Shown piece by piece: positions 8,942 to 18,168 of a DNA stretch of 64,000 nt. The first letter of the stretch is position 1. Every line of letters starts with the position of its first letter. Both the position numbers and the translations under genes were made by a program. Origin of the DNA: Saprospiraceae bacterium (lineage in GTDB: Bacteria; Bacteroidota; Bacteroidia; Chitinophagales; Saprospiraceae); contig JADKEB010000033.1 of NCBI GenBank assembly GCA_016718205.1, positions 372,001 to 436,000 on the forward strand, read 5' to 3'. Below the pieces are notes generated by a model, which was not told the origin of the DNA, searched no databases, and saw only the letters and a list, made by a program, of their open reading frames with translations.

Positions 8942-10759
8942 TCAAAACAACACCACACCTACCTGCCAGCCGATCCATATCTTGTGTTTGTAAGATCCGC
9001 TATCAACATCGTAGACAGAATTTTTGATGAGAGAGGCTACTTGTCCATTGATGGCAGAAGTTGGGTCATACCAGAAGTGATTGAGCGTGAGCCCTGTCCT
9101 GATGCCGAATTTTTTGGCTGGTTGCCAGGATAAACCTACCATCAGTTGATTGTACATATTGAAATTCCATTCTATAAAGTTTTCTACATTATGTGTGTTC
9201 CTTACCGTCGCATCTGCTTCGAAATTCAGCTTTTTACTGACTGGTAGTGAAGTGGCAATGCCCATACCTGCCTGCACAAATCTGTGATCTTTGTCTCGGG
9301 TATTGAACCCTCCAAAATAGTGCAAATGCAAAGGTGCCCATCCTGAGCGATAACCCAAATTTATCGTACCCAGTTCGTTGGTAGATAATTCTACTTTGTG
9401 ATAGCCATCATTGACATAATTGATGAGGCCGATAGCCAGCCCTTTTTTGACGTGATTGGCTCTATTGAAAATGCCGATCTGCAAGCCTTCAAGAGTGTCG
9501 CAGGTATTGATGAGACCAGAAATCTGTATGCCTTTGATATTGGCTGCTTTATTGTACAGACCAGCAACCTGAAGTAAAGTTGCAGCACTATCCACTGTAT
9601 TGATTAGCCCACTGATTTGACCGCCAGTTACTTTTACAGCACGATTGTACAAACCACCTAACTGTAGGCCACGAAGGGTATGGGTTTTTTGATAGACACC
9701 GGATATCTGAATACCATCCGTGATACTGTCATTATTGTTGATCACACCTGCTATTTGTACTCCTTTTACATTACCTTTGACGGCATTGAGTACACCGCTG
9801 ATCTGAGTACCTGTCACATTTTCTGAGACAGCATTGACTACACCAGCTATTTGTACACCGTACACATCTCCATCGTCGTAATTATACACGCCACCGAGCT
9901 CTACGCCATTGAGTCCTTTGGAATGCCCGCCAATAATATTGAGAGAAATGGTATTTCGGGTATGGAAAGAAAGTAATTTATTGGTACTGATAGGCGGTAG
10001 AAGCGATATTGAAAAACTATTGAAAATCGTGTCATTGATATTGATCAGGTTGACATTTTTTTTCTTCATTTTCTCCCAGAAAGTCTCATTGTAACTGCTT
10101 TTTCTTATCGAAGGTGCTTCAGGTATTCTGTCATTAATTAACGAACCTATCAATACTTCTTTTTTACTCAATGAATCAAATTCAGATATTCTGACTCTCG
10201 GAAAAGACCGCAATCTGATATGGAGAGTCTGACTTTCTGATGCGATTATGACTAAGGACGTGTCCACATAGTTGGCTTTCGCTACATTGATCCTGACCTG
10301 TCTTACATTGGATGGTATGCTGAAAGCAAACTTTCCCCGACTATCAGAATTGACGAGTATTTTATGTTTTTTCACATAGACACTGGCGTCAATGACGGGT
10401 TCATCTGATTGTGGGTTGATGATCGTTCCGCTAATGCTTAATGATTGACTTCGCTCCCTACCTGAAGGTTTGATGATGAGGTATTTTTCTTTTATGATGA
10501 TCGTGATATTGAGTTCACTTTCCAGGATAGGAATGACATTTCTGAGTGTTGTTTTAGTGACCTGAATACTCATTTTGCGGTCGTCATCAAACTCACTGTA
10601 CGAAAAAATCGCTCCTGCCTGTTGCTGAATGTCACTAAAGACAATCCTGGCAGGTTTATTGATGTGGTTTAATGTTAGCACTGTATTGAGTATGGTTTGA
10701 CCAGACACTATGTTCATCCATGTCAAAGCCCATATCGTGAAGATGGTTCTTATTTGCAT
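8942..10759 (-). CDS. STN/carboxypeptidase-regulatory protein with G-x-Q-x-(A/S)-G repeats
   Basis: A 605-residue exported protein. Residues 1-20 are a signal peptide, about 22-95 resemble the STN (secretin/TonB short N-terminal) domain, and about 105-175 are a CarboxypepD_reg-like domain. Residues about 270-450 carry roughly 20-residue repeats of the form GVQIAGVVN / GTQISGVLN / GLQLGGLYN, a pattern known from LA_2272-like surface repeat proteins that form beta-rich solenoids. The C-terminus ends in aromatic/hydrophobic strands (WIGWQVGVVLF) like an outer-membrane barrel. It overlaps the FecR gene by 10 bp and is therefore in the sigma/FecR operon. An STN domain here without a TonB-receptor barrel is unusual; it may be the signal receiver for FecR. 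Function is inferred. Confidence 0.75.
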   Translation of the reverse strand: MQIRTIFTIWALTWMNIVSGQTILNTVLTLNHINKPARIVFSDIQQQAGAIFSYSEFDDDRKMSIQVTKTTLRNVIPILESELNITIIIKEKYLIIKPSGRERSQSLSISGTIINPQSDEPVIDASVYVKKHKILVNSDSRGKFAFSIPSNVRQVRINVAKANYVDTSLVIIASESQTLHIRLRSFPRVRISEFDSLSKKEVLIGSLINDRIPEAPSIRKSSYNETFWEKMKKKNVNLININDTIFNSFSISLLPPISTNKLLSFHTRNTISLNIIGGHSKGLNGVELGGVYNYDDGDVYGVQIAGVVNAVSENVTGTQISGVLNAVKGNVKGVQIAGVINNNDSITDGIQISGVYQKTHTLRGLQLGGLYNRAVKVTGGQISGLINTVDSAATLLQVAGLYNKAANIKGIQISGLINTCDTLEGLQIGIFNRANHVKKGLAIGLINYVNDGYHKVELSTNELGTINLGYRSGWAPLHLHYFGGFNTRDKDHRFVQAGMGIATSLPVSKKLNFEADATVRNTHNVENFIEWNFNMYNQLMVGLSWQPAKKFGIRTGLTLNHFWYDPTSAINGQVASLIKNSVYDVDSGSYKHKIWIGWQVGVVLF

Positions 10760-11694
10760 GGTTTTCCTTCGATTATATAGTGATGGTCCTGATATTGGTA
10801 CTTAAATCCCAAAGTCTCTGTGATGATTGTGATGATGGTCGCTACTTCTTCATCAAAAAACGGGGTAGTAAACTTACAATCTCCTATGCTTTCAGGCACC
10901 AACTGGATGTCGATATCATAGGTTTCTTCAAGTTTGGCAACCGCTTCAGCCAATCGGGTATCTTTAAAATCAAATTTGATTGTTTTACTGTCTATATCTG
11001 TGATGATTTTCTTTTGTGAACGGATATACCAAGCCTTTTCTCCGGCTTTGATGATGATTTCGCTGCCATGTTCGTCATAGAGTCGCACGATACCTTCGTT
11101 GACTACTACATATACTGTATCGGATTTGGGTTCGCTTTCTACGCTAAAAACAGTGCCCAGGTCTTCGATAAATACACCTTGTGATTCTATGATGAAAGGC
11201 ATTTTTTCATCGTGAATAACTGAAAAATCAGCTTTCCCTTTGAACGACAATTTACGATTCGTTATGCCAAATTCCTTGTCAAGGATGATCTTGCTATTTT
11301 TTCCCAGAGTGACTGCACTTTTGTCTTTTAGTTTTTGATATACAGGATGGTCTGAAGCATAGATTTCTGAAACGTGGTTTTCATTTTGATTTATCAAAAA
11401 TATGACTGCCACCATACCTACTAAAAAAACTGCAGCAACACCGTTTATCCATTTGAAAATTTTGACTTGCTGAGATATATTTTTATGAATTTTATCCAAA
11501 GCTTTTTGTTGATCAGGTTTAGCTTTTTCTTTTTGAGATACAAGTAAAAAAGTCTGCTCCATATTGTCAAAATATGCCCGGTTTTGTGGAGATTCGTTCA
11601 ACCATTGCTCTATATCTATGGCTTCTTCAGGACTTGCCTCACCACAAAGGTATTTGGTGATGATATCATCGTTTATAATTATATTGTTGTTCAT
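10750..11694 (-). CDS. FecR family anti-sigma factor
   Basis: A 314-residue inner-membrane protein. It has a cytoplasmic N-terminal segment (about 1-78), one transmembrane helix at about 80-101 (AAVFLVGMVAVIFLI), a periplasmic FecR domain at about 110-215 and a C-terminal DUF4974 domain at about 240-310. FecR proteins transmit a signal from an outer-membrane receptor to an ECF sigma factor. The start ATG overlaps the stop of the upstream sigma gene (ATGA), implying translational coupling, and its end overlaps the STN protein. All three should be one transcription unit. Confidence 0.92.
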   Translation of the reverse strand: MNNNIIINDDIITKYLCGEASPEEAIDIEQWLNESPQNRAYFDNMEQTFLLVSQKEKAKPDQQKALDKIHKNISQQVKIFKWINGVAAVFLVGMVAVIFLINQNENHVSEIYASDHPVYQKLKDKSAVTLGKNSKIILDKEFGITNRKLSFKGKADFSVIHDEKMPFIIESQGVFIEDLGTVFSVESEPKSDTVYVVVNEGIVRLYDEHGSEIIIKAGEKAWYIRSQKKIITDIDSKTIKFDFKDTRLAEAVAKLEETYDIDIQLVPESIGDCKFTTPFFDEEVATIITIITETLGFKYQYQDHHYIIEGKPCK

Positions 11695-12266
11695 CAGAAG
11701 AATATTAAAAGGTTAAAAATAATGACCTGCAGGTAATCAGAAAGGTGGATTCTCAGGTTTTTTAATGCTTTACCCATTTGGTTTTCGATGGTCTTAACCG
11801 ATAGTTGCATATGGTCAGCAATCTCTTGATAACGCATCCCTTCATAGCGACTCAGTGTAAATATCTTTCTGCACTGGTCGGGCAGGGCATCGATGGCTTC
11901 GGCGATTTTTTCTGTTATTTCCTGTAAAATAGCCGGATCACTATCAGCCGTATTTTCATCCTGTGCAGATATTGAGGCAATATACTTGTGAGATACTTTT
12001 TCTCTTTTGATCCTATTCATACATTTGAAATACACACTTTTGTACAAAAAGGCCTGTATCGATGTGTGGATGACCAATTTATGTTTGTCCTGCCAAAAAT
12101 CCATAAACACGGACTGGACAATGTCTTCTGCATCCGATTGATTTTGAACCATAGTCATACAGTATCTGAACATTCCATCATAATGGTCAGAAAAACTTTG
12201 CTCAAAAAGGGCTTTGTCATCGACCCTTAGATGCTTTATTTGGGGAATAATATCACTCATGTCCAT
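11694..12266 (-). CDS. ECF RNA polymerase sigma factor
   Basis: Sigma-70 region 2 (LFEQSFSDHYDGMFRYC, then a QNQSDAEDIVQSVFMDFW segment) and region 4 with a helix-turn-helix (YEGMRYQEIADHMQLSVKTI). An upstream in-frame ATG at 12401 would add 45 residues rich in Ser/His that do not look like sigma factor. The ATG at 12266 (or 12260) fits family length of about 190 residues and is preferred. The FecR anti-sigma gene follows with a 3-base overlap. It should direct RNA polymerase to the genes of this block, possibly including its own operon. Confidence 0.9.
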   Translation of the reverse strand: MDMSDIIPQIKHLRVDDKALFEQSFSDHYDGMFRYCMTMVQNQSDAEDIVQSVFMDFWQDKHKLVIHTSIQAFLYKSVYFKCMNRIKREKVSHKYIASISAQDENTADSDPAILQEITEKIAEAIDALPDQCRKIFTLSRYEGMRYQEIADHMQLSVKTIENQMGKALKNLRIHLSDYLQVIIFNLLIFF

Positions 12267-12402
12267 TCTCTTAACGTTGGTTTTTGCAATTAAGTTGAAT
12301 TCTCTTGAACATCGGTAGGTCGAATGACCAGCACTTGCATCACTATCACTTGAACTATGAATACTTGAATGACAAATGGTCAAATCTACGAGTTTATTCA
12401 TT

Positions 12403-13125
12403 TTAGTTACAGTTTTTAAGCCTTCCTATACCATTTATTTTGGAAGAAATCACAGGAGAACCTTTAAAGCAGACGGTGCCGCTGCCATCTATGATGACAT
12501 TAAGGCTTTCAGTGGTAAAAGTATTTACAGTGGCATTTCCATCTATGTTGATATAGGTGGTTTTGGCTTGCATCTCGTGACCATAGATTGTAGCATTGCC
12601 GTCTATTATAATGTCAAGCCTTTCTGATTGTCCTTTGAGATCTGCTTTGGCATTACCATCTATATCCAGAACAAGAGATTTTAGCATCTTTATATCCAGA
12701 TATAATGACGCGTTGCCATCTACAGTGCATTTCAAACTTTGACTTATATTGTCCAGACCTGTTTCAGTATCGACTTTGGCATTTCCATCTATTTTTAGTT
12801 CATTGAGATCAGGAACTGTGATCAACAGTTTTGCATCCTTAGAGCTAAAAATACAATTACTCCTTATCCTTGCTTTCCAGGTATCATTGCTCACTGTTGA
12901 TCTTTTTTCCAGATCATTGATCATGTCTTCTTTACCTTCTATTACGATTTTTTGTACACTGCCTTTTTGGATGATGACTTCACAAGGGAAATCTAGGTCC
13001 AGTTTGTGAAAAGTGCTGAACTTCAATTCTTTGCGTACAAAAGCTCCATCATAACATTCAAGTACATCACCCAATCCACAACTCATCAACAGAGTAATCA
13101 TCAGTAATAAACTTACATTTTTCAT
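12403..13125 (-). CDS. GIN-domain (DUF2807) lipoprotein
   Basis: A 240-residue lipoprotein with signal ending LLMSC (Cys16). The rest is a DUF2807 'head GIN' domain, a right-handed beta-helix-like fold. It contains at least five IDGNA/VDGNA/IDGSG repeats spaced about 20 residues apart (from about residue 110 to 225), each marking a turn of the solenoid. Function of the family is unknown; it is found on the Bacteroidota cell surface or in the periplasm. It lies 38 bp after the TonB receptor and just before the sigma factor, so it is probably transcribed with them. Confidence 0.85.
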   Translation of the reverse strand: MKNVSLLLMITLLMSCGLGDVLECYDGAFVRKELKFSTFHKLDLDFPCEVIIQKGSVQKIVIEGKEDMINDLEKRSTVSNDTWKARIRSNCIFSSKDAKLLITVPDLNELKIDGNAKVDTETGLDNISQSLKCTVDGNASLYLDIKMLKSLVLDIDGNAKADLKGQSERLDIIIDGNATIYGHEMQAKTTYINIDGNATVNTFTTESLNVIIDGSGTVCFKGSPVISSKINGIGRLKNCN

Positions 13126-13163
13126 TTCAATATTTTTTTAAATTGTTTGTGATAATAATATTT

Positions 13164-15512
13164 TTAAAATTCAACTTTATAAGACAATACAGGTACAAAA
13201 GGCATCATCGTCCATTCATCCAATCTATCATTTGCCACGTTGTAAGTGAGACCACCTATGTTTCTGTTATTGGTCGCATTCATAAGGTCAAGTGATAAGG
13301 TAGATGTCATCTTGTTTTTATTTCTCTTGTACTTGATGCCGACATCGAGCTTATAGAAGTCTTTGAGTCTCACGCTGAAAGGATTTAATTCATCTCTCAC
13401 TTCTTTTTGTTGTGCCTGTGAGGCAAGCCTGTCTATAGGTGTGTCAAATTGCCCGCCGACCCAAGCATTTTTAAGGTTAAAACCTAAGGTATTTCTTCGT
13501 GATTTGCCGACGATCCATTCTTTTCCTATAGTGATGACGGATGTAAAACCTGAATTGAATCGGGTATTGGTCCAATCAAGAGATGGTGTTTTATACTTGG
13601 AATCAAAAACTGATCCGGTCACTATATAATACCAATTATTGTGTAAAAACCGCTCAAGCGTCAGTTCAACACCCATATTTCTTCCTTTGCCTTCATTGAT
13701 CAAGCCAAAATCAGGAAACAAAAACTGTTGATTGATCATGGCAAAATTTTTATTTGCGCCTTGCCCCACAGGTATTCCAGTAAGATGCTGATAGTACATT
13801 TCTGTCTTTAATCTTGTATGGCTACTGATATCCAGATTGTGGGTCAGTACAAGGTGATGCGCTTTGGTAAAATCAAGGTCTTTATTTACCAGTCTGCCTT
13901 CTTCTGATTTGACAAAATAAACGATCAATGGCTGAATCTGGCTATGTCTCCCGTATGCAATCGCAATGTTTGAACGTTGATTGAATGTATATTGGATATT
14001 TCCTCGTGGTTCGATGGTTTGTTTTTTATTGAGCATAAAGTTGGAGTAGTGGAAGCCAATATTGGCCGTCCATTTTTCATTGAGTCGGTATTGCATCTGG
14101 CTGTAAGCTCTGGCCATATTGGTATTGTCTTTATTATTGATGATATTGGTCAGGTCAGTACCATTTTTATAATCATTGTATACCATCCGGTAACCTAATC
14201 TATCAAAGTATCCGCCACTTCGCCATGTGATCTTCGAGTTCACTTTCTGCGTATAGTGGACTGCAGCAGATACTTTGTCAGTGAGGTTTTCGATATCATA
14301 TTTACTCAGATATGTATATGAAGGATAAACGGTCCTTTGATCATCTGAAAAACCTGATTTTGTAGTACCATAAGCTATGATGGCAGACAGAAATCCATTA
14401 TTTTTGGTAGAATAAGTATATTTAGCGCCATTGACAGTCATATTGCTGATAAACTTTCCATTGTATCTGTGTTCAAGCGCCCCATTTTTTGTGTCAAAAT
14501 CTTCGAGAGTCTCTTCTATATTCTGATTGCTCCAACCATTGATACCAAAAAGAGATAAGTTTCCTCCTTTGAGTAGTGGTAAATGGATGTTGTATGATAG
14601 GTCACTGTAATTGAGTACACCTGACAAATCCACACCCAATTTGCTGATAAGTGATAAGGTGGAATATCTGTAGTTGACCAGATAAGAACCTTTGTACTTC
14701 TTGCTGAATGGGCCTTCTATAGCAGCTTCCATACCCAGAAATCCAGCTTTTAGCGTATATTCTCTTTTGCTGTCATTGCCTTTTCTTAGTTTGATGTCAA
14801 ATACACCACCCAAAGCATTGCCATACTCCGCTGCAAATGCTCCGGTAGAAAAATCAGAATTGGACAAGACCTGCGAAGAAAGCACCGATACACCACCACC
14901 TGATGAAGCCACATCACCGAAGTGATTGGGATTGGGGATATCAATGCCTTCCATACGGTAGAGTAGGCCGGAAGGGTGATTTCCCCTTATGGATACATAG
15001 TTGCTTCCATCATTGGTAGGAACTACGCCCGCAAATGACTGGGCCATACGAGCAGGATCATCCACAGCACCTGCAAATTTACTGCTCTCCTCCACTGAAA
15101 ATGTCCTCGTACTGGCATATGCCAACGAATTGATAGTCTTGGATTTATCTGCTCTTGTCGTGATGACGACTTCATCCAGGGCTTTTATATCTTCTTTCAT
15201 AGCAATATTGAGTACCAATTCCTTTCCGCTTTTGACTTCGATATTGGACATATAAGCTACATAACCGAGATAAGACACTTGTAAACTATGTCTGCCCAAA
15301 GGCAAGGATTCGATGCGAAAGTCACCATTTTCGTCTGTGATAGCAGATTGGTTTTCGTGGTGGATGACATAGACGAGCGCACCGATGAGTGCTTGTTGAG
15401 TAACTTCGTCTTTTACTGTACCACGGATACTGTAAGTTTGATCTCCTTGAGCAAATATGGACTGATTTGAGATCAAAAAGACTACTAAAAATATAAATTT
15501 AATACAATTCAT
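13164..15512 (-). CDS. TonB-dependent receptor (carboxypeptidase-regulatory-like N-domain)
   Basis: A 782-residue outer-membrane receptor. It has a signal peptide (ends near QSIFAQ, about 22), a CarboxypepD_reg domain at about 28-112, a plug at about 130-240 (YVSIRGNHPSGLLYRMEGID) and a barrel ending VLSYKVEF with terminal Phe. It is not followed by a SusD or DUF4249 partner but by a GIN lipoprotein and then the ECF sigma/FecR/STN genes. A receptor feeding a surface-signalling system is one reading. The ligand is unknown. Confidence 0.92.
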   Translation of the reverse strand: MNCIKFIFLVVFLISNQSIFAQGDQTYSIRGTVKDEVTQQALIGALVYVIHHENQSAITDENGDFRIESLPLGRHSLQVSYLGYVAYMSNIEVKSGKELVLNIAMKEDIKALDEVVITTRADKSKTINSLAYASTRTFSVEESSKFAGAVDDPARMAQSFAGVVPTNDGSNYVSIRGNHPSGLLYRMEGIDIPNPNHFGDVASSGGGVSVLSSQVLSNSDFSTGAFAAEYGNALGGVFDIKLRKGNDSKREYTLKAGFLGMEAAIEGPFSKKYKGSYLVNYRYSTLSLISKLGVDLSGVLNYSDLSYNIHLPLLKGGNLSLFGINGWSNQNIEETLEDFDTKNGALEHRYNGKFISNMTVNGAKYTYSTKNNGFLSAIIAYGTTKSGFSDDQRTVYPSYTYLSKYDIENLTDKVSAAVHYTQKVNSKITWRSGGYFDRLGYRMVYNDYKNGTDLTNIINNKDNTNMARAYSQMQYRLNEKWTANIGFHYSNFMLNKKQTIEPRGNIQYTFNQRSNIAIAYGRHSQIQPLIVYFVKSEEGRLVNKDLDFTKAHHLVLTHNLDISSHTRLKTEMYYQHLTGIPVGQGANKNFAMINQQFLFPDFGLINEGKGRNMGVELTLERFLHNNWYYIVTGSVFDSKYKTPSLDWTNTRFNSGFTSVITIGKEWIVGKSRRNTLGFNLKNAWVGGQFDTPIDRLASQAQQKEVRDELNPFSVRLKDFYKLDVGIKYKRNKNKMTSTLSLDLMNATNNRNIGGLTYNVANDRLDEWTMMPFVPVLSYKVEF

Positions 15513-15579
15513 TTTCCTTTGTTTGGCTATATGAAAACAAAGGTGGGTTTTACCCCTACTGGGAGGAGGAAAGAATTTT

Positions 15580-18168
15580 TTATTTAATGTTTAGTATCTC
15601 GGATTTGAAAAACAATCGCTGCTCCTTGGTAAGGTCATAGATGGCCTTCATTCTACCTTCGATCACGTATTTTTTATAAACACCGATATAATTATTTGCT
15701 ACGGACAATTCTGGATTAGTGGCTAAGTGAGGTTCGATGGTTTCTTTTAAAAATTTTAGATCTTCTGATGTTAAATTTTCTGAAATGCTTAAGATTGAGA
15801 TGATCCATTCACCCAAAATGGATGTTAATTTTTTTAAACTTGTATTATTTTCTAAACAATACTTAAACACTTTAAAATTTCCACTTAAACTCATAAATAA
15901 GAATGGTGTAATAGGATTTGTGTATTTATATTTTATGTTTTCAAAAGCTATATTATTCATTGCATTAATTTTCAATATGGATAAAAACTCTTTAACGATA
16001 TCTAAATTATAATAAATGTATTGCATAACTTTTTCATCATAAATCTTAAGGTCTAAAAAAGGCACAATTCTGTTAAATAATTGATCTTCATTTTCAAACT
16101 TAGAGAGGTACTTTATTAGTTGCATTAATATTCCTATTCCTTCGATAAGACTTGATGCTTTTAACCCAATTTTTAAATTTTCATAGCATTCATTTAATAC
16201 GTTAAAATCTTTAAAAAACATACCCTTTTTGAGTAAAAATTCAGCAACTAGCAGATGTGCTGCGTAATTTTTAGGATTTATTTCTTTTGCCTTATTAAAA
16301 TGTTCAAAACTTCTAATTTCAAGTGACAAATTGGTTTTGATTTTACCCAACTCTTTCAAAGCCAAGCCAAATAAATAATTTAATTCTGCATCAGATTCTA
16401 AACTATGTCCTGATAATTCAAATTTTTCTATACTTAGGGTGTACAGGTTTTCATCTTTTTTGATTTTGGCCAATTCGTAAAGAGCTATAGCCCAATTGCT
16501 ATTTAAGTATTCACTACTTGGATTAATAGTATTTGCCTGATTAAAATAATTCAAACTTTTCTCCAATACTTCTATATTATTCTTTTCTTTCCCTATTTTA
16601 AGGCTATTAATACCAGCATATATAAGAATGTTTTCATCCTTAGAATTCTGCTCAATAGCTTTTTCCATCATTTCCAAACTCTTATCATATTCTTTTCGTT
16701 CAAAAAATAGTTTTGATATATTTAGATAAAGGGTTTCTTTTTTATCCAAAATATTTTTCGTCTTTAGGATTTCAAACAATTCATCATACTTACCTTCATC
16801 TATAAGGTTTTTGTACTGCTTTGTTATTTCCAAGGAATTGAGATAAGGATATTGACTTTCTTTCAGTTCTAAAGCCTTATCAATAGCATAGATTTCATTA
16901 TCCAGATTTTGTTTTTCAATTTCACTTTCGCAAAGTAATTTTAACTCAGCAAATTTCCTTTTTCTTCCTTCTAGATCATCGTTATCGTAATATATAGCAA
17001 GAAAATCTATAAATATAGCAGATATTCCTTCTCTATGTTCTCCCACTTCTATACTAATTCTGAGTAATGGCTCGTTAATATCGTACAATTTATTGCGTTT
17101 GTCATCCGGATCTGTGATAACTTCCAGTAAATTTTTTCTGGCCAATTCACTAAGTTGTTTGCTCAATGATTTCTGGTCTATAAAACAGTTTTTACTTATG
17201 TCAGTGCCTTGCTGAGGTTTTCTTGTTAGTGCAATATAGCGCAGTATTTTTTGTTGTTGTGGTGGCAGATATCTTATATAAGTTTCATAATAAGGTTTCA
17301 GATCATTGATAGTTTTTATGAAGGTTTTTGATAGATTACTTAAGGTGTCTGATTTAAGAAATTCATAAAAAGTTACCAATAAACGGTGATTACCTTTTAC
17401 CAATTGATGTAAGGCTTTCACTTGAGAGCGACCTTTTGTCTGTAAAAATTCAATAACTTCTGTTCTATTCTCCACTGTAGCTAAGGAGACTAAAAAATCT
17501 AATGATTCTTCATAGCTTAGGTTTTTTAAGTAATAAGTATTAAAAAAGCCGTAAAATGGTCTATCTTCCCTATCAAAATCGTCACTCAATGCTTGGCTTG
17601 TTGCAATTATATTTACTCTATTTACTTTGTATAACCAAGCTCTAACCTTTCCTTGATCTTTAACTTTTATAGACTCCAGGATATCAGAAAAATTCTCAGC
17701 CAAAATTATTAAAGCTCTTTTTCCGATATAATCTTCTATAATTTTTTCAGCAACATTCACTTGCGATTTGGGCTGTGTTTCCTGTAAATCAGACATTTTT
17801 TCAAGCAAATAATTTTTATCTTTATCATTCCACTTGATAAAAGAGTTGATAATTCTGATTAAAAAATCCAAGTAATCAGAGACACCATATTCCTCTTCAG
17901 AAAAGTATGCAACAACTATTTTGTCATCATTGATGTAATCTTGGATTCGGTGGTGTAATGACCTTAGTAAATGAGTTTTTCCCATTCCTCTCTGACCAAT
18001 AACTAATATTTGCTGATTATTTTTATATTCAGCTATTGACTTAACAGCGTCAAATAAATAGTCTACTGCTTTTGTCCTTCCTATTAGTAGCTTCTCTAAA
18101 ATTTCTGGATTAATACTCCTTGCCCCAAACGATAGAACAGTATTTACGCTATATTTATCCTCCACCAT
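15580..18168 (-). CDS. STAND-like ATPase B: ATPase, winged helix and TPR array
   Basis: An 862-residue cytoplasmic protein. Walker A is GQRGMGKT (58-65). The Walker B strand reads LIILAEN (about 153-159), so the usual acidic Asp is replaced. Next come a sensor-like segment (VNIIATSQ), a winged-helix-like region at about 300-375 and a long helical TPR-like array from about 450 to 720. ATPase-wHTH-repeat order is the architecture of STAND NTPases, many of which are regulators or defence proteins. Its start overlaps the end of the upstream ATPase gene by 25 bp, so the two are translationally linked. It stops 67 bp before the receptor at 15512. The DNA looks more A+T rich than the receptor genes beside it. 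Target unknown. Confidence 0.78.
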   Translation of the reverse strand: MVEDKYSVNTVLSFGARSINPEILEKLLIGRTKAVDYLFDAVKSIAEYKNNQQILVIGQRGMGKTHLLRSLHHRIQDYINDDKIVVAYFSEEEYGVSDYLDFLIRIINSFIKWNDKDKNYLLEKMSDLQETQPKSQVNVAEKIIEDYIGKRALIILAENFSDILESIKVKDQGKVRAWLYKVNRVNIIATSQALSDDFDREDRPFYGFFNTYYLKNLSYEESLDFLVSLATVENRTEVIEFLQTKGRSQVKALHQLVKGNHRLLVTFYEFLKSDTLSNLSKTFIKTINDLKPYYETYIRYLPPQQQKILRYIALTRKPQQGTDISKNCFIDQKSLSKQLSELARKNLLEVITDPDDKRNKLYDINEPLLRISIEVGEHREGISAIFIDFLAIYYDNDDLEGRKRKFAELKLLCESEIEKQNLDNEIYAIDKALELKESQYPYLNSLEITKQYKNLIDEGKYDELFEILKTKNILDKKETLYLNISKLFFERKEYDKSLEMMEKAIEQNSKDENILIYAGINSLKIGKEKNNIEVLEKSLNYFNQANTINPSSEYLNSNWAIALYELAKIKKDENLYTLSIEKFELSGHSLESDAELNYLFGLALKELGKIKTNLSLEIRSFEHFNKAKEINPKNYAAHLLVAEFLLKKGMFFKDFNVLNECYENLKIGLKASSLIEGIGILMQLIKYLSKFENEDQLFNRIVPFLDLKIYDEKVMQYIYYNLDIVKEFLSILKINAMNNIAFENIKYKYTNPITPFLFMSLSGNFKVFKYCLENNTSLKKLTSILGEWIISILSISENLTSEDLKFLKETIEPHLATNPELSVANNYIGVYKKYVIEGRMKAIYDLTKEQRLFFKSEILNIK

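Noticed and set aside
12267..12401. N-terminal extension of the sigma factor
   Set aside because: The 45 extra residues are Ser/His-rich with no sigma features, and a good ATG lies at 12266.
12420..12800. DNA tandem repeat
   Set aside because: The periodicity is at protein level (IDGNA turns) and the DNA copies are diverged.
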